Both the position numbers and the translations under genes were made by a program. Below the pieces are notes generated by a model, which had not been told where the DNA came from, ran no database searches, and saw nothing but the letters and a program-made list of their open reading frames with translations. Below, piece after piece: positions 6,586-12,886 of a DNA stretch of 25,450 nt (within the stretch, counting starts at the first letter, position 1; each line of letters starts with the position of its first letter). Source of the DNA: a virus; IMG/VR virus record IMGVR_UViG_3300006916_000342, positions 1 through 25,450 of that record. One strand, written 5' to 3'.

Positions 6586-6605
6586 CAGCCCCAGATACTG
6601 CCCCA
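6585..6605. repeat. Left pair of probable integrase arm-type sites
   Basis: ACAGCCCCA (6585-6593) and ACTGCCCCA (6597-6605) are nine-base direct repeats differing at one base, with starts 12 bases apart. The same word occurs as a pair on the far side of the tRNA half. Paired direct repeats, one helical turn apart, on both sides of a core site are the usual layout of arm-type binding sites for tyrosine integrases. Confidence 0.6.
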
Positions 6606-6624
6606 ATAATGATTTTAAAAGCTT

Positions 6625-6653
6625 TTGAGTGTCTTATAACTTATTGATTTTAT
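6625..6653 (+). promoter_or_regulatory. Candidate promoter for the tRNA half
   Basis: TTGAGT (6625-6630) and TTTTAT (6648-6653) are spaced by 17 bases and lie six bases before the tRNA-like sequence starting at 6660. Such a promoter would drive the tRNA gene restored after integration. Both boxes are imperfect and the region is AT-rich, so chance is possible. Confidence 0.35.
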
Positions 6654-6659
6654 TAATAA

Positions 6660-6703
6660 GGGCCTGTAGCTCAGTTGGTTAGAGCAGTCCGCTCATAACG
6701 GGT
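6660..6703 (+). other. attP: attP core: 5' half of a tRNA with anticodon CAT
   Basis: The sequence reads as a tRNA up to the end of the anticodon arm: acceptor strand GGGCCTG (6660-6666), TA, D-arm GCTC (6669-6672) with loop AGTTGGTTA and GAGC (6682-6685), then anticodon stem GTCCG (6687-6691), loop CTCATAA (6692-6698) and CGGGT (6699-6703). The variable loop, T-arm and 3' acceptor strand are absent downstream. The anticodon is CAT, and the body is more like an isoleucine tRNA than a methionine one, so this probably matches tRNA-Ile2(CAT) or elongator tRNA-Met of the host. Flanking arm-type repeats and the adjacent integrase mark it as the phage attachment core, with crossover probably in or near the anticodon arm. 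It is not a functional tRNA gene as it stands. Confidence 0.75.
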
Positions 6704-6782
6704 TTATTACCCTTACAAGCCGCAGAAAACCTCACATCTGATAACGAGAAACAGCCTCAAAGAATCGGAAATATAGGTTTTT

Positions 6783-6802
6783 ACTGCCCCATAACTGCCC
6801 CA
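6783..6802. repeat. Right pair of probable integrase arm-type sites
   Basis: ACTGCCCCA occurs at 6783-6791 and again at 6794-6802, with starts exactly 11 bases apart and the same orientation as the left pair. Together with 6585-6605 this gives two pairs around the tRNA core. A weaker related word, ACAGCCTCA, lies at 6751-6759. The arm-site role is inferred. Confidence 0.6.
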
Positions 6803-6846
6803 ACTTTACTTGCAGGTTGTTCTTATTTTGTTCTTGCGTCTCAAGT

Positions 6847-6870
6847 CTTTTGGTTCAATTTGAACTAAAG
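6847..6870. repeat. Palindrome in the attachment region
   Basis: GTTCAA (6853-6858) and TTGAAC (6860-6865) form a 13-base palindrome around one T, flanked by CTTT (6847-6850) and AAAG (6867-6870), which are also complementary. The rest of 6704-6909 holds no gene or other signal I can see apart from the arm repeats. The palindrome could be an operator or accessory-protein site. Confidence 0.35.
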
Positions 6871-6904
6871 AGCACTTCGATAGATTACTCTACGGTGATT
6901 TTGA

Positions 6905-6937
6905 GTAAAATGGCAGGGGTTGTCGCCCCCGCCATAT
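6905..6937 (-). terminator. Rho-independent terminator of the late operon
   Basis: Read on the - strand, ATGGCGGGGG pairs with CCCCTGCCAT (6926-6935 with 6910-6919) with a single mismatch around a six-base loop, followed by TTTTAC. It sits just past the stop of the last late gene (6941), so it probably ends the long right-to-left operon and protects attP and int from late transcription. Confidence 0.7.
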
Positions 6938-6940
6938 AAT

Positions 6941-7360
6941 TTAAGCTACTGTTAAAATACCACTGCCGCTAAATGATATTGTAAAGGTTTCTGTGTCGGA
7001 TAAGTCAACCGCAGAACCATTATCCCAGTAACAAATAAGCTCATCGTTACTCGCAGTATCGTTGTAAAGCACCGCATATCGGAACTGTGCAATAGCACCT
7101 CCGGAGGCTGTGAACGTTACATCATCACCATCAAGTGTGGCTGTACCAGAACTTTCTGTGTAAGTGACACTGCCAACAGTAGCGCCGCCAGTTGTGTAGC
7201 CATTACCCGCACTGATTTGGGTAATATCAGATAGTTGTGTATCAGTTCCCGCAGTTGGCGCGGAGTTAGTTAGTGCCACCTTTAGGGTATCACTTTCGAA
7301 ATTGTGGACTTCCTCACCGAGAGCCTCCACGAAGCTTTCAAATTTAACAGCAGTTGCCAT
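6941..7360 (-). CDS. Conserved phage protein, possible virion decoration protein
   Basis: This 139-residue protein opens with MATAVKFESFVEALGEEVHNFESDTLKVALTNSAP, a start I know from many small proteins in phages of proteobacteria, where it is mostly annotated as hypothetical. The rest is threonine- and serine-rich beta-type sequence (GNGYTTGGATVGSVTY, DDVTFTASGG, FRYAVLYND, ETFTISFSGSGILTV), consistent with a small jelly-roll or immunoglobulin-like virion protein. AAGGAG lies a good distance before ATG 7360. It is the last gene of the late operon and is followed by the hairpin terminator. A structural role beside the esterase tail protein is likely but inferred. Confidence 0.65.
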   Translation of the reverse strand: MATAVKFESFVEALGEEVHNFESDTLKVALTNSAPTAGTDTQLSDITQISAGNGYTTGGATVGSVTYTESSGTATLDGDDVTFTASGGAIAQFRYAVLYNDTASNDELICYWDNGSAVDLSDTETFTISFSGSGILTVA

Positions 7361-7394
7361 GATTAATTCTCCTTTTAGTAATTGCTGGTTAAAG

Positions 7395-9236
7395 TTATTC
7401 TACAGTAATTCCTCTAGCTGCTAGGCGTGTTACAGTTCGATCATATATCGATGTAAGCGCCGCTGAATTTTTGGCAGTATCGAATATAATAAATTCTGCG
7501 TAATCACAGCCGGCGGTGTACGAGGCATTATCGTACTGCACATCGCCTATACCGAAATCAACGGAAGCCTGTGCAAGATTGTTGTTAGCACCCGAAGTAT
7601 TAATGATAGGTGATGATGCATCACCAATATAATCTACGCGGCTTGTGTTGCTGGAGAACGAGATAGCCATAAACACCCATTGGTTTGTCGGAACGGGGTT
7701 AAGAACATTAACCGTTGACTGATCCCTAATATTCGACTTAATAATGTTTGACCCCACAAACATACTTCCGCCATCATCAGGACCCAAGTTGCCGAAAAGG
7801 AAACGATTGCTAGTGTTTGGCATCCTAACCACTGCGCATATTGTAAATGTTGTCTCATCCGCCCCGAACTCAGATTGCAGGCCGTTTAGTTGCTCAGTTG
7901 CCAAGGTTAAGTAACCACTGGAATTAGTCGGTGTTGATGTTACTGGTGTAAGAGCGCTTCCTGAAATAGAGTCTAAGAAAGATGTATTATCAGTACCAAA
8001 CACCCAGTGCCCTAAAGCTCCGCTTTCTGTTGAAATACTAGGGCCGGTCGCCGCCCCCGCTGATAGAGTTGCGTCATTAGCCGTTACGGTGAACGAGGCC
8101 ACCCCAGCGCCTAGCACATAGCTTCTAATTATTGTTGCAACGTTAGCTGTTACAGAGACCGCTAGAGTTCCGGCTGACAAAGCACTGTCCATCGTTAGTG
8201 TGGCATCATTAGCTGTGATGGTTATCCCTAAAGTTTCTGCGGACAGAGTGGCTGGTGTCGATATGTCAGTAGTTACATCGTTTACCGTTACAGTAACCGC
8301 TAAGGCTTCAGCTTCTAGTTCTACTGCTGTAGTTGCCGACAATGTAGCGGCATTCGCTGTTACCGTAATTGATAGCGTTTCAGCGTCTAATGTTCCGCCG
8401 TTTATTAGAGCAGAAGCTAAAGCTGTGTAATAGCGCTCCCCTAATGTTCTTTGTGCGGCTGCGCTAAAATGCAGGCTATCGCCGCCGTCTGATAAATCAT
8501 CAGTTTCAACAAAAGCGGTGTATGGAACTCTGTTAGGCGTGTCTTCTATTGCCGCGCTTATGTCCGCGTCATATCCTGTTGACCAGTCCGCGATATCACC
8601 TGCAATAAATGGTGTTGAACTTGTCGCTCCGTCTATGTCTGATCTCCAGCCGGAAATCAATGCATCAAGTTGCGCTGCATACTGGGCTTCTGTGTAATCG
8701 CCATTATCATCTTCGCCTTGATGCCATAGGATAGCCACAAGATTTGTACCGCTATCGCCTGCTGCGATTGCTGCTTCTACTTGTGTAATTGCACCATTGT
8801 AACCTGTGCCGCCATCTTGCCAATACGTGTCTTGAAATCCTGTCGCCCCCTTGGCTGTAGGAACTAATAGTATCTTTCTGGTTGGGTTATCTGCTAAGTA
8901 TTGCTTTGCGAAGGTCATACCCATACCGATAGTGTTTGCTGTTTCACCATCATGGTCTAGTGGGTCATTTGCTAGGACTACCTTATGGCCGTTCCACCCG
9001 TATTGGAATATACGTTCATCGGGTGCGTCTAGAACTTCATCTATAGAACCGTTCCTCCCAATCATATTAGATTGTCCGGCCAATAGAATAACATCGTAAT
9101 CTGTATTTGCAGGAGAGTATAGAACTGCGTCATTTATTGTAACGTCTATACTTAAGCCGCTTGCTGAAAGAGTAAAAGGGTCACCTGAATTTATCGACCC
9201 GACTCCATTTATCCCCAGCCCTAAACCTAATCTCAT
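7395..9236 (-). CDS. Tail protein with SGNH carbohydrate esterase domain, tandem repeats and LamG-like domain
   Basis: This 613-residue protein has three parts. Residues 45-280 resemble sialate O-acetylesterase/carbohydrate esterase family 6: GQSN with nucleophile S56, WHQGED at 171-176, and D253-x-x-H256 in GDSLHFS. This enzyme would remove acetyl groups from a surface polysaccharide. Residues 281-400 hold five repeats of about 23 residues with consensus LsAetLavtVTaNDATL, and a sixth copy lies before the esterase at residues 21-40, so the enzyme appears to be set inside a repeat array. Residues 400-613 look like a concanavalin/LamG-type sugar-binding domain (GHWVFGTDNTSFLDSISG, NQWVFMAISFSS). 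Phage deacetylases such as G7C gp63.1 act in host recognition. I infer the same role here. It begins ten bases after the o-spanin stop. Confidence 0.78.
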   Translation of the reverse strand: MRLGLGLGINGVGSINSGDPFTLSASGLSIDVTINDAVLYSPANTDYDVILLAGQSNMIGRNGSIDEVLDAPDERIFQYGWNGHKVVLANDPLDHDGETANTIGMGMTFAKQYLADNPTRKILLVPTAKGATGFQDTYWQDGGTGYNGAITQVEAAIAAGDSGTNLVAILWHQGEDDNGDYTEAQYAAQLDALISGWRSDIDGATSSTPFIAGDIADWSTGYDADISAAIEDTPNRVPYTAFVETDDLSDGGDSLHFSAAAQRTLGERYYTALASALINGGTLDAETLSITVTANAATLSATTAVELEAEALAVTVTVNDVTTDISTPATLSAETLGITITANDATLTMDSALSAGTLAVSVTANVATIIRSYVLGAGVASFTVTANDATLSAGAATGPSISTESGALGHWVFGTDNTSFLDSISGSALTPVTSTPTNSSGYLTLATEQLNGLQSEFGADETTFTICAVVRMPNTSNRFLFGNLGPDDGGSMFVGSNIIKSNIRDQSTVNVLNPVPTNQWVFMAISFSSNTSRVDYIGDASSPIINTSGANNNLAQASVDFGIGDVQYDNASYTAGCDYAEFIIFDTAKNSAALTSIYDRTVTRLAARGITVE

Positions 9237-9245
9237 GTTGTTTCC

Positions 9246-9458
9246 TTATTCTGAATTATTCACGAAGTACCGCAGCGCGGTATCAACGCAATCTGTGTAT
9301 TGTCTGTTTTCCATGGAATCCGCTAGGCACTCGTCAAAATCTGCGCTAGTCACTGGCTTTACGTTTAGCTCTTGCACGTTTGCGCAACCGATTAATGATG
9401 TCAGTGCGAGTAGTGACAGAACCATTAGCTTGCCGCTGTGCTTCTCTAATTGCTGCAT
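9246..9458 (-). CDS. Outer-membrane spanin subunit (Rz1-like lipoprotein)
   Basis: This 70-residue protein has a lipoprotein signal: a hydrophobic stretch LMVLSLLALTSLIG ending in the lipobox LIGC with the modified cysteine at residue 25, followed by alanine, which favours outer-membrane sorting. The mature part of about 46 residues is short, as in o-spanins. It overlaps the i-spanin gene by 113 bases in another frame, the classic Rz/Rz1 arrangement. An internal ATG at residue 12 would give a shorter signal peptide, and no ribosome site clearly decides. With the i-spanin it should fuse inner and outer membranes in the last step of lysis. Confidence 0.75.
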   Translation of the reverse strand: MQQLEKHSGKLMVLSLLALTSLIGCANVQELNVKPVTSADFDECLADSMENRQYTDCVDTALRYFVNNSE

Positions 9459-9579
9459 CGCGTTCTCTTTCTAGCTCTTTGGCTTGTTCTTTGTTTTTTA
9501 TCCAGCCGGATACCGCCCAAAAAAAAGCCCCTGCTTTAAGCAGAGGCCAGAGTAATAGACGGATTATGTTTTCAATCAT
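9346..9579 (-). CDS. Inner-membrane spanin subunit (Rz-like)
   Basis: This 77-residue protein has an N-terminal transmembrane helix (IIRLLLWPLLKAGAFFWAVSGW, residues 5-26) and a charged helix with heptad character (NKEQAKELERERDAAIREAQRQ, 29-50), ending in a basic tail. It is shorter than lambda Rz (153 residues) but has the same plan. It starts in a TAATG overlap with the holin stop, and the lipoprotein o-spanin starts within it. A strong intrinsic terminator lies inside its coding sequence at 9519-9547, encoding residues 11-21. The spanin call rests on topology and its overlapping partner. Confidence 0.72.
   Translation of the reverse strand: MIENIIRLLLWPLLKAGAFFWAVSGWIKNKEQAKELERERDAAIREAQRQANGSVTTRTDIINRLRKRARAKRKASD
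9519..9547 (-). terminator. Intrinsic terminator inside the i-spanin gene
   Basis: On the - strand, GCCTCTGC (9547-9540), loop TTAAA, GCAGGGGC (9534-9527) and eight T (9526-9519) form an 8 bp stem with one G-T pair and a perfect T-run, in the direction of transcription. It lies inside coding sequence, so it would cut off the spanins and the esterase gene unless read through. Confidence 0.7.
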
Positions 9580-9779
9580 TAAGCGTCTTCGTTTTTGTTC
9601 TTGATGATGTTACCAGCAAGGAAATTCAGCACAGTCAAGATACCATTGATAATCTTGTCATCTGTCTTTGTCGGTGTAAGCATTGTGATAGCTGTTGCCG
9701 CTGTTACTGTGCCGGTGATAGCTGCTACCCATTCACCGAACGTAACGCCCTGAATGAAGTTTAAAATATCTGTAATCAT
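9579..9779 (-). CDS. Putative holin
   Basis: This 66-residue protein has a hydrophobic helix at about residues 16-34 (EWVAAITGTVTAATAITML) and a second, more amphipathic one at 42-59 (KIINGILTVLNFLAGNII), with a charged C-terminus NKNEDA. Small proteins opening like MITDILNFIQGVTFGEWVAAIT lie beside endolysins in many phages of alphaproteobacteria. It lies between the endolysin and the spanins, the expected place for a holin that opens the inner membrane. GGAGAA lies upstream of the ATG. The holin call is by topology and location. Confidence 0.68.
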   Translation of the reverse strand: MITDILNFIQGVTFGEWVAAITGTVTAATAITMLTPTKTDDKIINGILTVLNFLAGNIIKNKNEDA

Positions 9780-9781
9780 GT

Positions 9782-10207
9782 TTAGTTCTCCAATTTGTAA
9801 AATACGTGGTTTCCTATAGCCCCTAAAAACTTACTTTCATCACGCCAAGTAGGGCTTATTGTCTTGGTGTGGTAATGGTCAGCATCATGTGAGAATTTTG
9901 GCTCTATGTTGCCGATTAATACGTTCAATGCCGCTGATATGCATTCTTGCACCATTTCATCATCCATCATCTTGCCCTCACGGATTTTTTGACAAACGAC
10001 ATAGTTCGGGTCGTTCGCGTTCCAACAAGAAAACTGATAGGGCTTTTGGCAGACTTCCCTTATGCTCTTTCCCCACCATCTAGGACGGTCGGCGCGGTTT
10101 TTAATGACTTTACCGACTGCGATTTTACCCTCGTATGTCTCGCCCCTGGATTCTCCCCAGATAGTCGCAGCCATTAATAGTACGTCTTGCCATTCTGTCT
10201 GGCTCAT
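9782..10207 (-). CDS. SleB-type cell wall hydrolase (endolysin)
   Basis: This 141-residue protein matches the cell wall hydrolase family related to the spore cortex lytic enzyme SleB, which cleaves peptidoglycan glycan strands. It shows WGESRGETYEGKIAVGKVIKNRAD (residues 17-40) with catalytic glutamate E19, WWGKSIREVCQKPYQFSCWN (44-63), and the late DHYHT segment. Essentially the whole chain is the catalytic domain. No signal peptide is seen, so release needs the adjacent holin. It overlaps the metallophosphoesterase stop by four bases (ATGA). Confidence 0.88.
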   Translation of the reverse strand: MSQTEWQDVLLMAATIWGESRGETYEGKIAVGKVIKNRADRPRWWGKSIREVCQKPYQFSCWNANDPNYVVCQKIREGKMMDDEMVQECISAALNVLIGNIEPKFSHDADHYHTKTISPTWRDESKFLGAIGNHVFYKLEN

Positions 10208-11319
10208 TTCAACATCTCCGGTCTTATTGTCACTCGGCTTACTTCGCCGAAAGATTTCGAGTATGTAATTACAGATGCTCCACGTTGTGATTGGTACGCT
10301 CCTCTTGCTGAATACGCATCTCTTGCCGCTAAAGTGGGGTGCTGCTCAACTATCATCATCTGGTCTTCTTTAACTTCCTTATGATGATAGTGACCGATAT
10401 GCGCATATGATTTTTCTGTCCTGCCAAATATCTCTCTAAATTGCCCTACAAAGGCTTTGGAAATTTGGTTAATTCTTTGTTTGTGACCGTGGTGAAAAAA
10501 CAGGGATGTATTTCCCCACTCAAATGCGTAATAAGGGGTCTGTGATGTATCTACCGTTACCCTCGGTTCATTCTCATATAGAACCGAATAAAGCTCTCTA
10601 AGCCACACAGAAGAGGCTAGATCGTGGTTTCCCTCCGCCATGATAATATGAACGTTGTTGTGTTTTTCCAGAAGTATCTGCACAACGTCTCTTAATACCT
10701 GAATAGCCATTCTTACGACTTTTCCGTATCTTGTATCAGCATCTAAAACATGACCGGACGTAGGTGTTACAGCGTCTAATCCATCCCAGTGTAAAAAATC
10801 GCCCATTTGGGCGAGTATTGCAGTCTTTGAATTTGGCGCTGATTTAATCGCGGCGCCGAAATATTTAACCAAGGTTTCCCTTGCTATATCTATATCCCAG
10901 TCCTCGCCAGTTTCTTCGCCCCAAGATAATTGTCCGAAGTGATAATCTGTCAGTACATAACAAGATAAAAGCTCTTCGTTTATATGTGGAATAAACCTGA
11001 CCGGGCGTTCTCGAACTATATCTTCTTTAAGCTCTTCTGCGGCTATTAGTAGTAGCTCTTTTTGTTTATCGAAGTTTCTGTCGGTCTTAATCCATTGCAT
11101 CTTTACGTTACCGTCTGAATCGTAAAGTCTGGACGTTCCCTTTAAATCGTGACCTTGTGGTATATTGAACTCTGGATCTGGCGTAAGACCTAACTCAATG
11201 GCTTTGTTCTTTCTCACATTAAATGTAGACTGAGGCCATCCTAACGATGCTGCGGCTTTTCTATCGCTGTTATACTTAGTATACACATTGATAGCATCTT
11301 GGTATTTGTCAGTGTCAAT
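10204..11319 (-). CDS. Metallophosphoesterase with N-terminal helix-turn-helix
   Basis: The main domain (about residues 105-300, counting from GTG 11286) is a calcineurin-like metallophosphoesterase with all metal motifs: D114-x-H116 (LTDYHFG), GD at 162-163, GNHD at 219-222, HHGH at 265-268 and GHYHH further on. It probably cleaves a phosphodiester such as nucleic acid or a nucleotide. Before it lies an AAxxLGWPxST helix-turn-helix-like segment. The start is unclear. GTG 11286 has no good ribosome site, while GGGAGG (11331-11326) is placed for an in-frame ATT at 11319 or 11322, which would complete the helix pattern (YQDAINVYTKYN). I give the longer form. Proteins like this occur in tailed phages, but their role is not known to me. 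Confidence 0.75.
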   Translation of the reverse strand: MDTDKYQDAINVYTKYNSDRKAAASLGWPQSTFNVRKNKAIELGLTPDPEFNIPQGHDLKGTSRLYDSDGNVKMQWIKTDRNFDKQKELLLIAAEELKEDIVRERPVRFIPHINEELLSCYVLTDYHFGQLSWGEETGEDWDIDIARETLVKYFGAAIKSAPNSKTAILAQMGDFLHWDGLDAVTPTSGHVLDADTRYGKVVRMAIQVLRDVVQILLEKHNNVHIIMAEGNHDLASSVWLRELYSVLYENEPRVTVDTSQTPYYAFEWGNTSLFFHHGHKQRINQISKAFVGQFREIFGRTEKSYAHIGHYHHKEVKEDQMMIVEQHPTLAARDAYSARGAYQSQRGASVITYSKSFGEVSRVTIRPEMLK

Positions 11320-11333
11320 AATAAACCTCCCAG

Positions 11334-11546
11334 TTAGTGTTTAAAGATATCTATAATCCAATTCACACTCGCTCCTGCCGCTAGGGATGCACCTGTTGCA
11401 ATCCCTGCAAGTCTTATTGCTCCGTTTTCGAGCTTTGTTATTCTTTTGTGTTGTGTTTTAGAGCTATCAACTAACGCGTCTACGCTTGTTTTTGTTTCAG
11501 AGATAGTCTTCTGCATATCAAGTAGGATAGGGAGGTAGTCGTCCAT
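11334..11546 (-). CDS. XhlA-like small membrane protein
   Basis: This 70-residue protein has an N-terminal coiled coil (LPILLDMQKTISETKTSVDALVDS, then KTQHKRITKLENG) and a C-terminal membrane helix (AIRLAGIATGASLAAGASVNWII, about residues 43-65). This plan matches haemolysin XhlA-type phage proteins, which associate with the membrane during lysis. ATG at 11546 overlaps the tail fibre stop (TAATG). A GTG 15 bases upstream would extend it into the fibre gene and is not preferred. Its place just before the lysis cassette fits a holin-helper role. Confidence 0.6.
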   Translation of the reverse strand: MDDYLPILLDMQKTISETKTSVDALVDSSKTQHKRITKLENGAIRLAGIATGASLAAGASVNWIIDIFKH

Positions 11547-12877
11547 TATCTTAGCTCCCACCAGTAATCTATTGTTCCTGTTGTTACAGTTAGTTCATAA
11601 GTACTACCGTTTGGAATTATTAGTGAAAGTGGATAGGCGTAACTCGTATTTGCGGCCAGATTAACACCTGTAATAACAATTGATCCGTCAATCTCGAATG
11701 TATAAGAGTTATTTGAACTGCTAGTGCCTACTGTGATGGCTACCATAATTGGTGCGCCTGTGTCGTTTGTATATGTTACCCCGCTTGAGCGAGAACCGGA
11801 AACATCTGACCATGATTGTGCAACACCGCCAATCATTGCATCGTGCAGTCCATCTGGGGTGACCGCTCTATCAGTATCAGTGCCTGTTTGCGTTTCTGCG
11901 CTTGTGGAAAGCTCAACAATGCCCTTGGTTGTTGTTGATGCATCAGCAGGGTCAGCGGCAAATGTTGCCTTTACTAACCATTTAGATAGACCATCATCAT
12001 ATTGCAGGGTAACTGCGTTTTCATCGTCAGTTAATGTAATGTCTTCACCGTCCGGAGTTTCAATATTACCAGTACCATCTTTTAGTACTACTTCTCTTGC
12101 ATCATCAGCGATACGAAGCGTTAGCTCCATTCCATCAGTGCCGCCGTTAATCGTGTCCAGATCATCGCTTGAAGCGTCACTCTCTGTATCGATGATATGA
12201 TTTGAACCTGTTACAGTAATAGCGCCGCTTGCGATTGTCAGCTCACCATCATTGGCAAAGGATACCTTACCTGTAAAAGTAACATTCCCTGTGAACTTAA
12301 TGTCTTCTACGGATAGACCACCCATCATTAGCCACTTAGCACCTGTGCATACGAATATAGCACTATCACCTGCTTGCAAAGCTACCGTTGTAGCATCGTT
12401 CACCTGTTCAGATAAGTTAGGATCAATCGTTACTACGCCAGAACTATCATTAGCAACGCCAAAGGAAAAACCCTCACCTGCATCTGCTACTGCTAACAAA
12501 GATAATGTCGCTGCCGCCGTTACGCTAATCATAGAGTTTTGGTAGGCGCTTGTTATTGTCGTGTTTCCTGATAGCGAATAAGTAGTTCCCAAGAAAGAGG
12601 AGGAGGAGTCGCCGATAATATCATCACGCTCATCTATTAAGTTATCCAAGCTATCAAACACGCGGATTTTATAAGAACCCTCACCAAGCCATATTTCGCC
12701 GCGCCCCTCGCTATCTAAAATTACAGGGTTTGCGTTAGCTGTGTCTTCGCTTGCATCTGTGTAGCTTGCTTTAGGTGTGCTTGTGCCTGCTTCGTAAGTG
12801 TAAACCTTGCCACCATTAAGTGGATCGCCATTGTCATCAAATACTTGTGCATCTGGAAATGGTGTTAATTTAGCCAT
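11546..12877 (-). CDS. Tail fibre with P22-tailspike-like head-binding N-terminus
   Basis: This 443-residue protein starts with a virion-binding segment resembling the head-binding domain of podovirus tailspikes: ALTPFPDAQVFDDNG-type opening, then GGKVYTYEAGTSTPKASYTDAS and the NPVILDSEGRGEIWLGEGSYKIRVFDS run (about residues 5-75). The rest is threonine- and serine-rich beta sequence (SLSGNTTITSAYQNS, DPNLSEQVNDATTVALQAGDSA), consistent with a beta-structured fibre. No catalytic motif is visible. A variable distal end is expected for a receptor-binding protein. It is the first tail component gene after the ejection proteins, as with P22 gene 9. Confidence 0.75.
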   Translation of the reverse strand: MAKLTPFPDAQVFDDNGDPLNGGKVYTYEAGTSTPKASYTDASEDTANANPVILDSEGRGEIWLGEGSYKIRVFDSLDNLIDERDDIIGDSSSSFLGTTYSLSGNTTITSAYQNSMISVTAAATLSLLAVADAGEGFSFGVANDSSGVVTIDPNLSEQVNDATTVALQAGDSAIFVCTGAKWLMMGGLSVEDIKFTGNVTFTGKVSFANDGELTIASGAITVTGSNHIIDTESDASSDDLDTINGGTDGMELTLRIADDAREVVLKDGTGNIETPDGEDITLTDDENAVTLQYDDGLSKWLVKATFAADPADASTTTKGIVELSTSAETQTGTDTDRAVTPDGLHDAMIGGVAQSWSDVSGSRSSGVTYTNDTGAPIMVAITVGTSSSNNSYTFEIDGSIVITGVNLAANTSYAYPLSLIIPNGSTYELTVTTGTIDYWWELR

Positions 12878-12886
12878 TTAGTTCTC

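Noticed and set aside
6660-6940. Complete tRNA gene split by a group I intron
   Set aside because: No T-arm or 3' acceptor strand occurs within the following bases and no intron core motifs were seen. The integrase and arm repeats explain a half tRNA better.
8080-8410. CRISPR-like array
   Set aside because: The repeats are imperfect, codon-phased and without distinct spacers; they encode the protein repeats of the esterase tail protein.
10495-10516. Another terminator inside the metallophosphoesterase gene
   Set aside because: The stem is only four base pairs (GGGA/TCCC) and is two bases away from the T-run, too weak to count.
11547-11561. Longer start of the XhlA-like protein from GTG 11561
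   Set aside because: The ATG at 11546 overlaps the fibre stop in the usual TAATG manner; the extension has no support of its own.
11724-12545. Long + strand frames opposite the tail fibre
   Set aside because: They are mirror frames of a serine- and threonine-rich gene, with low-complexity products and no ribosome sites.
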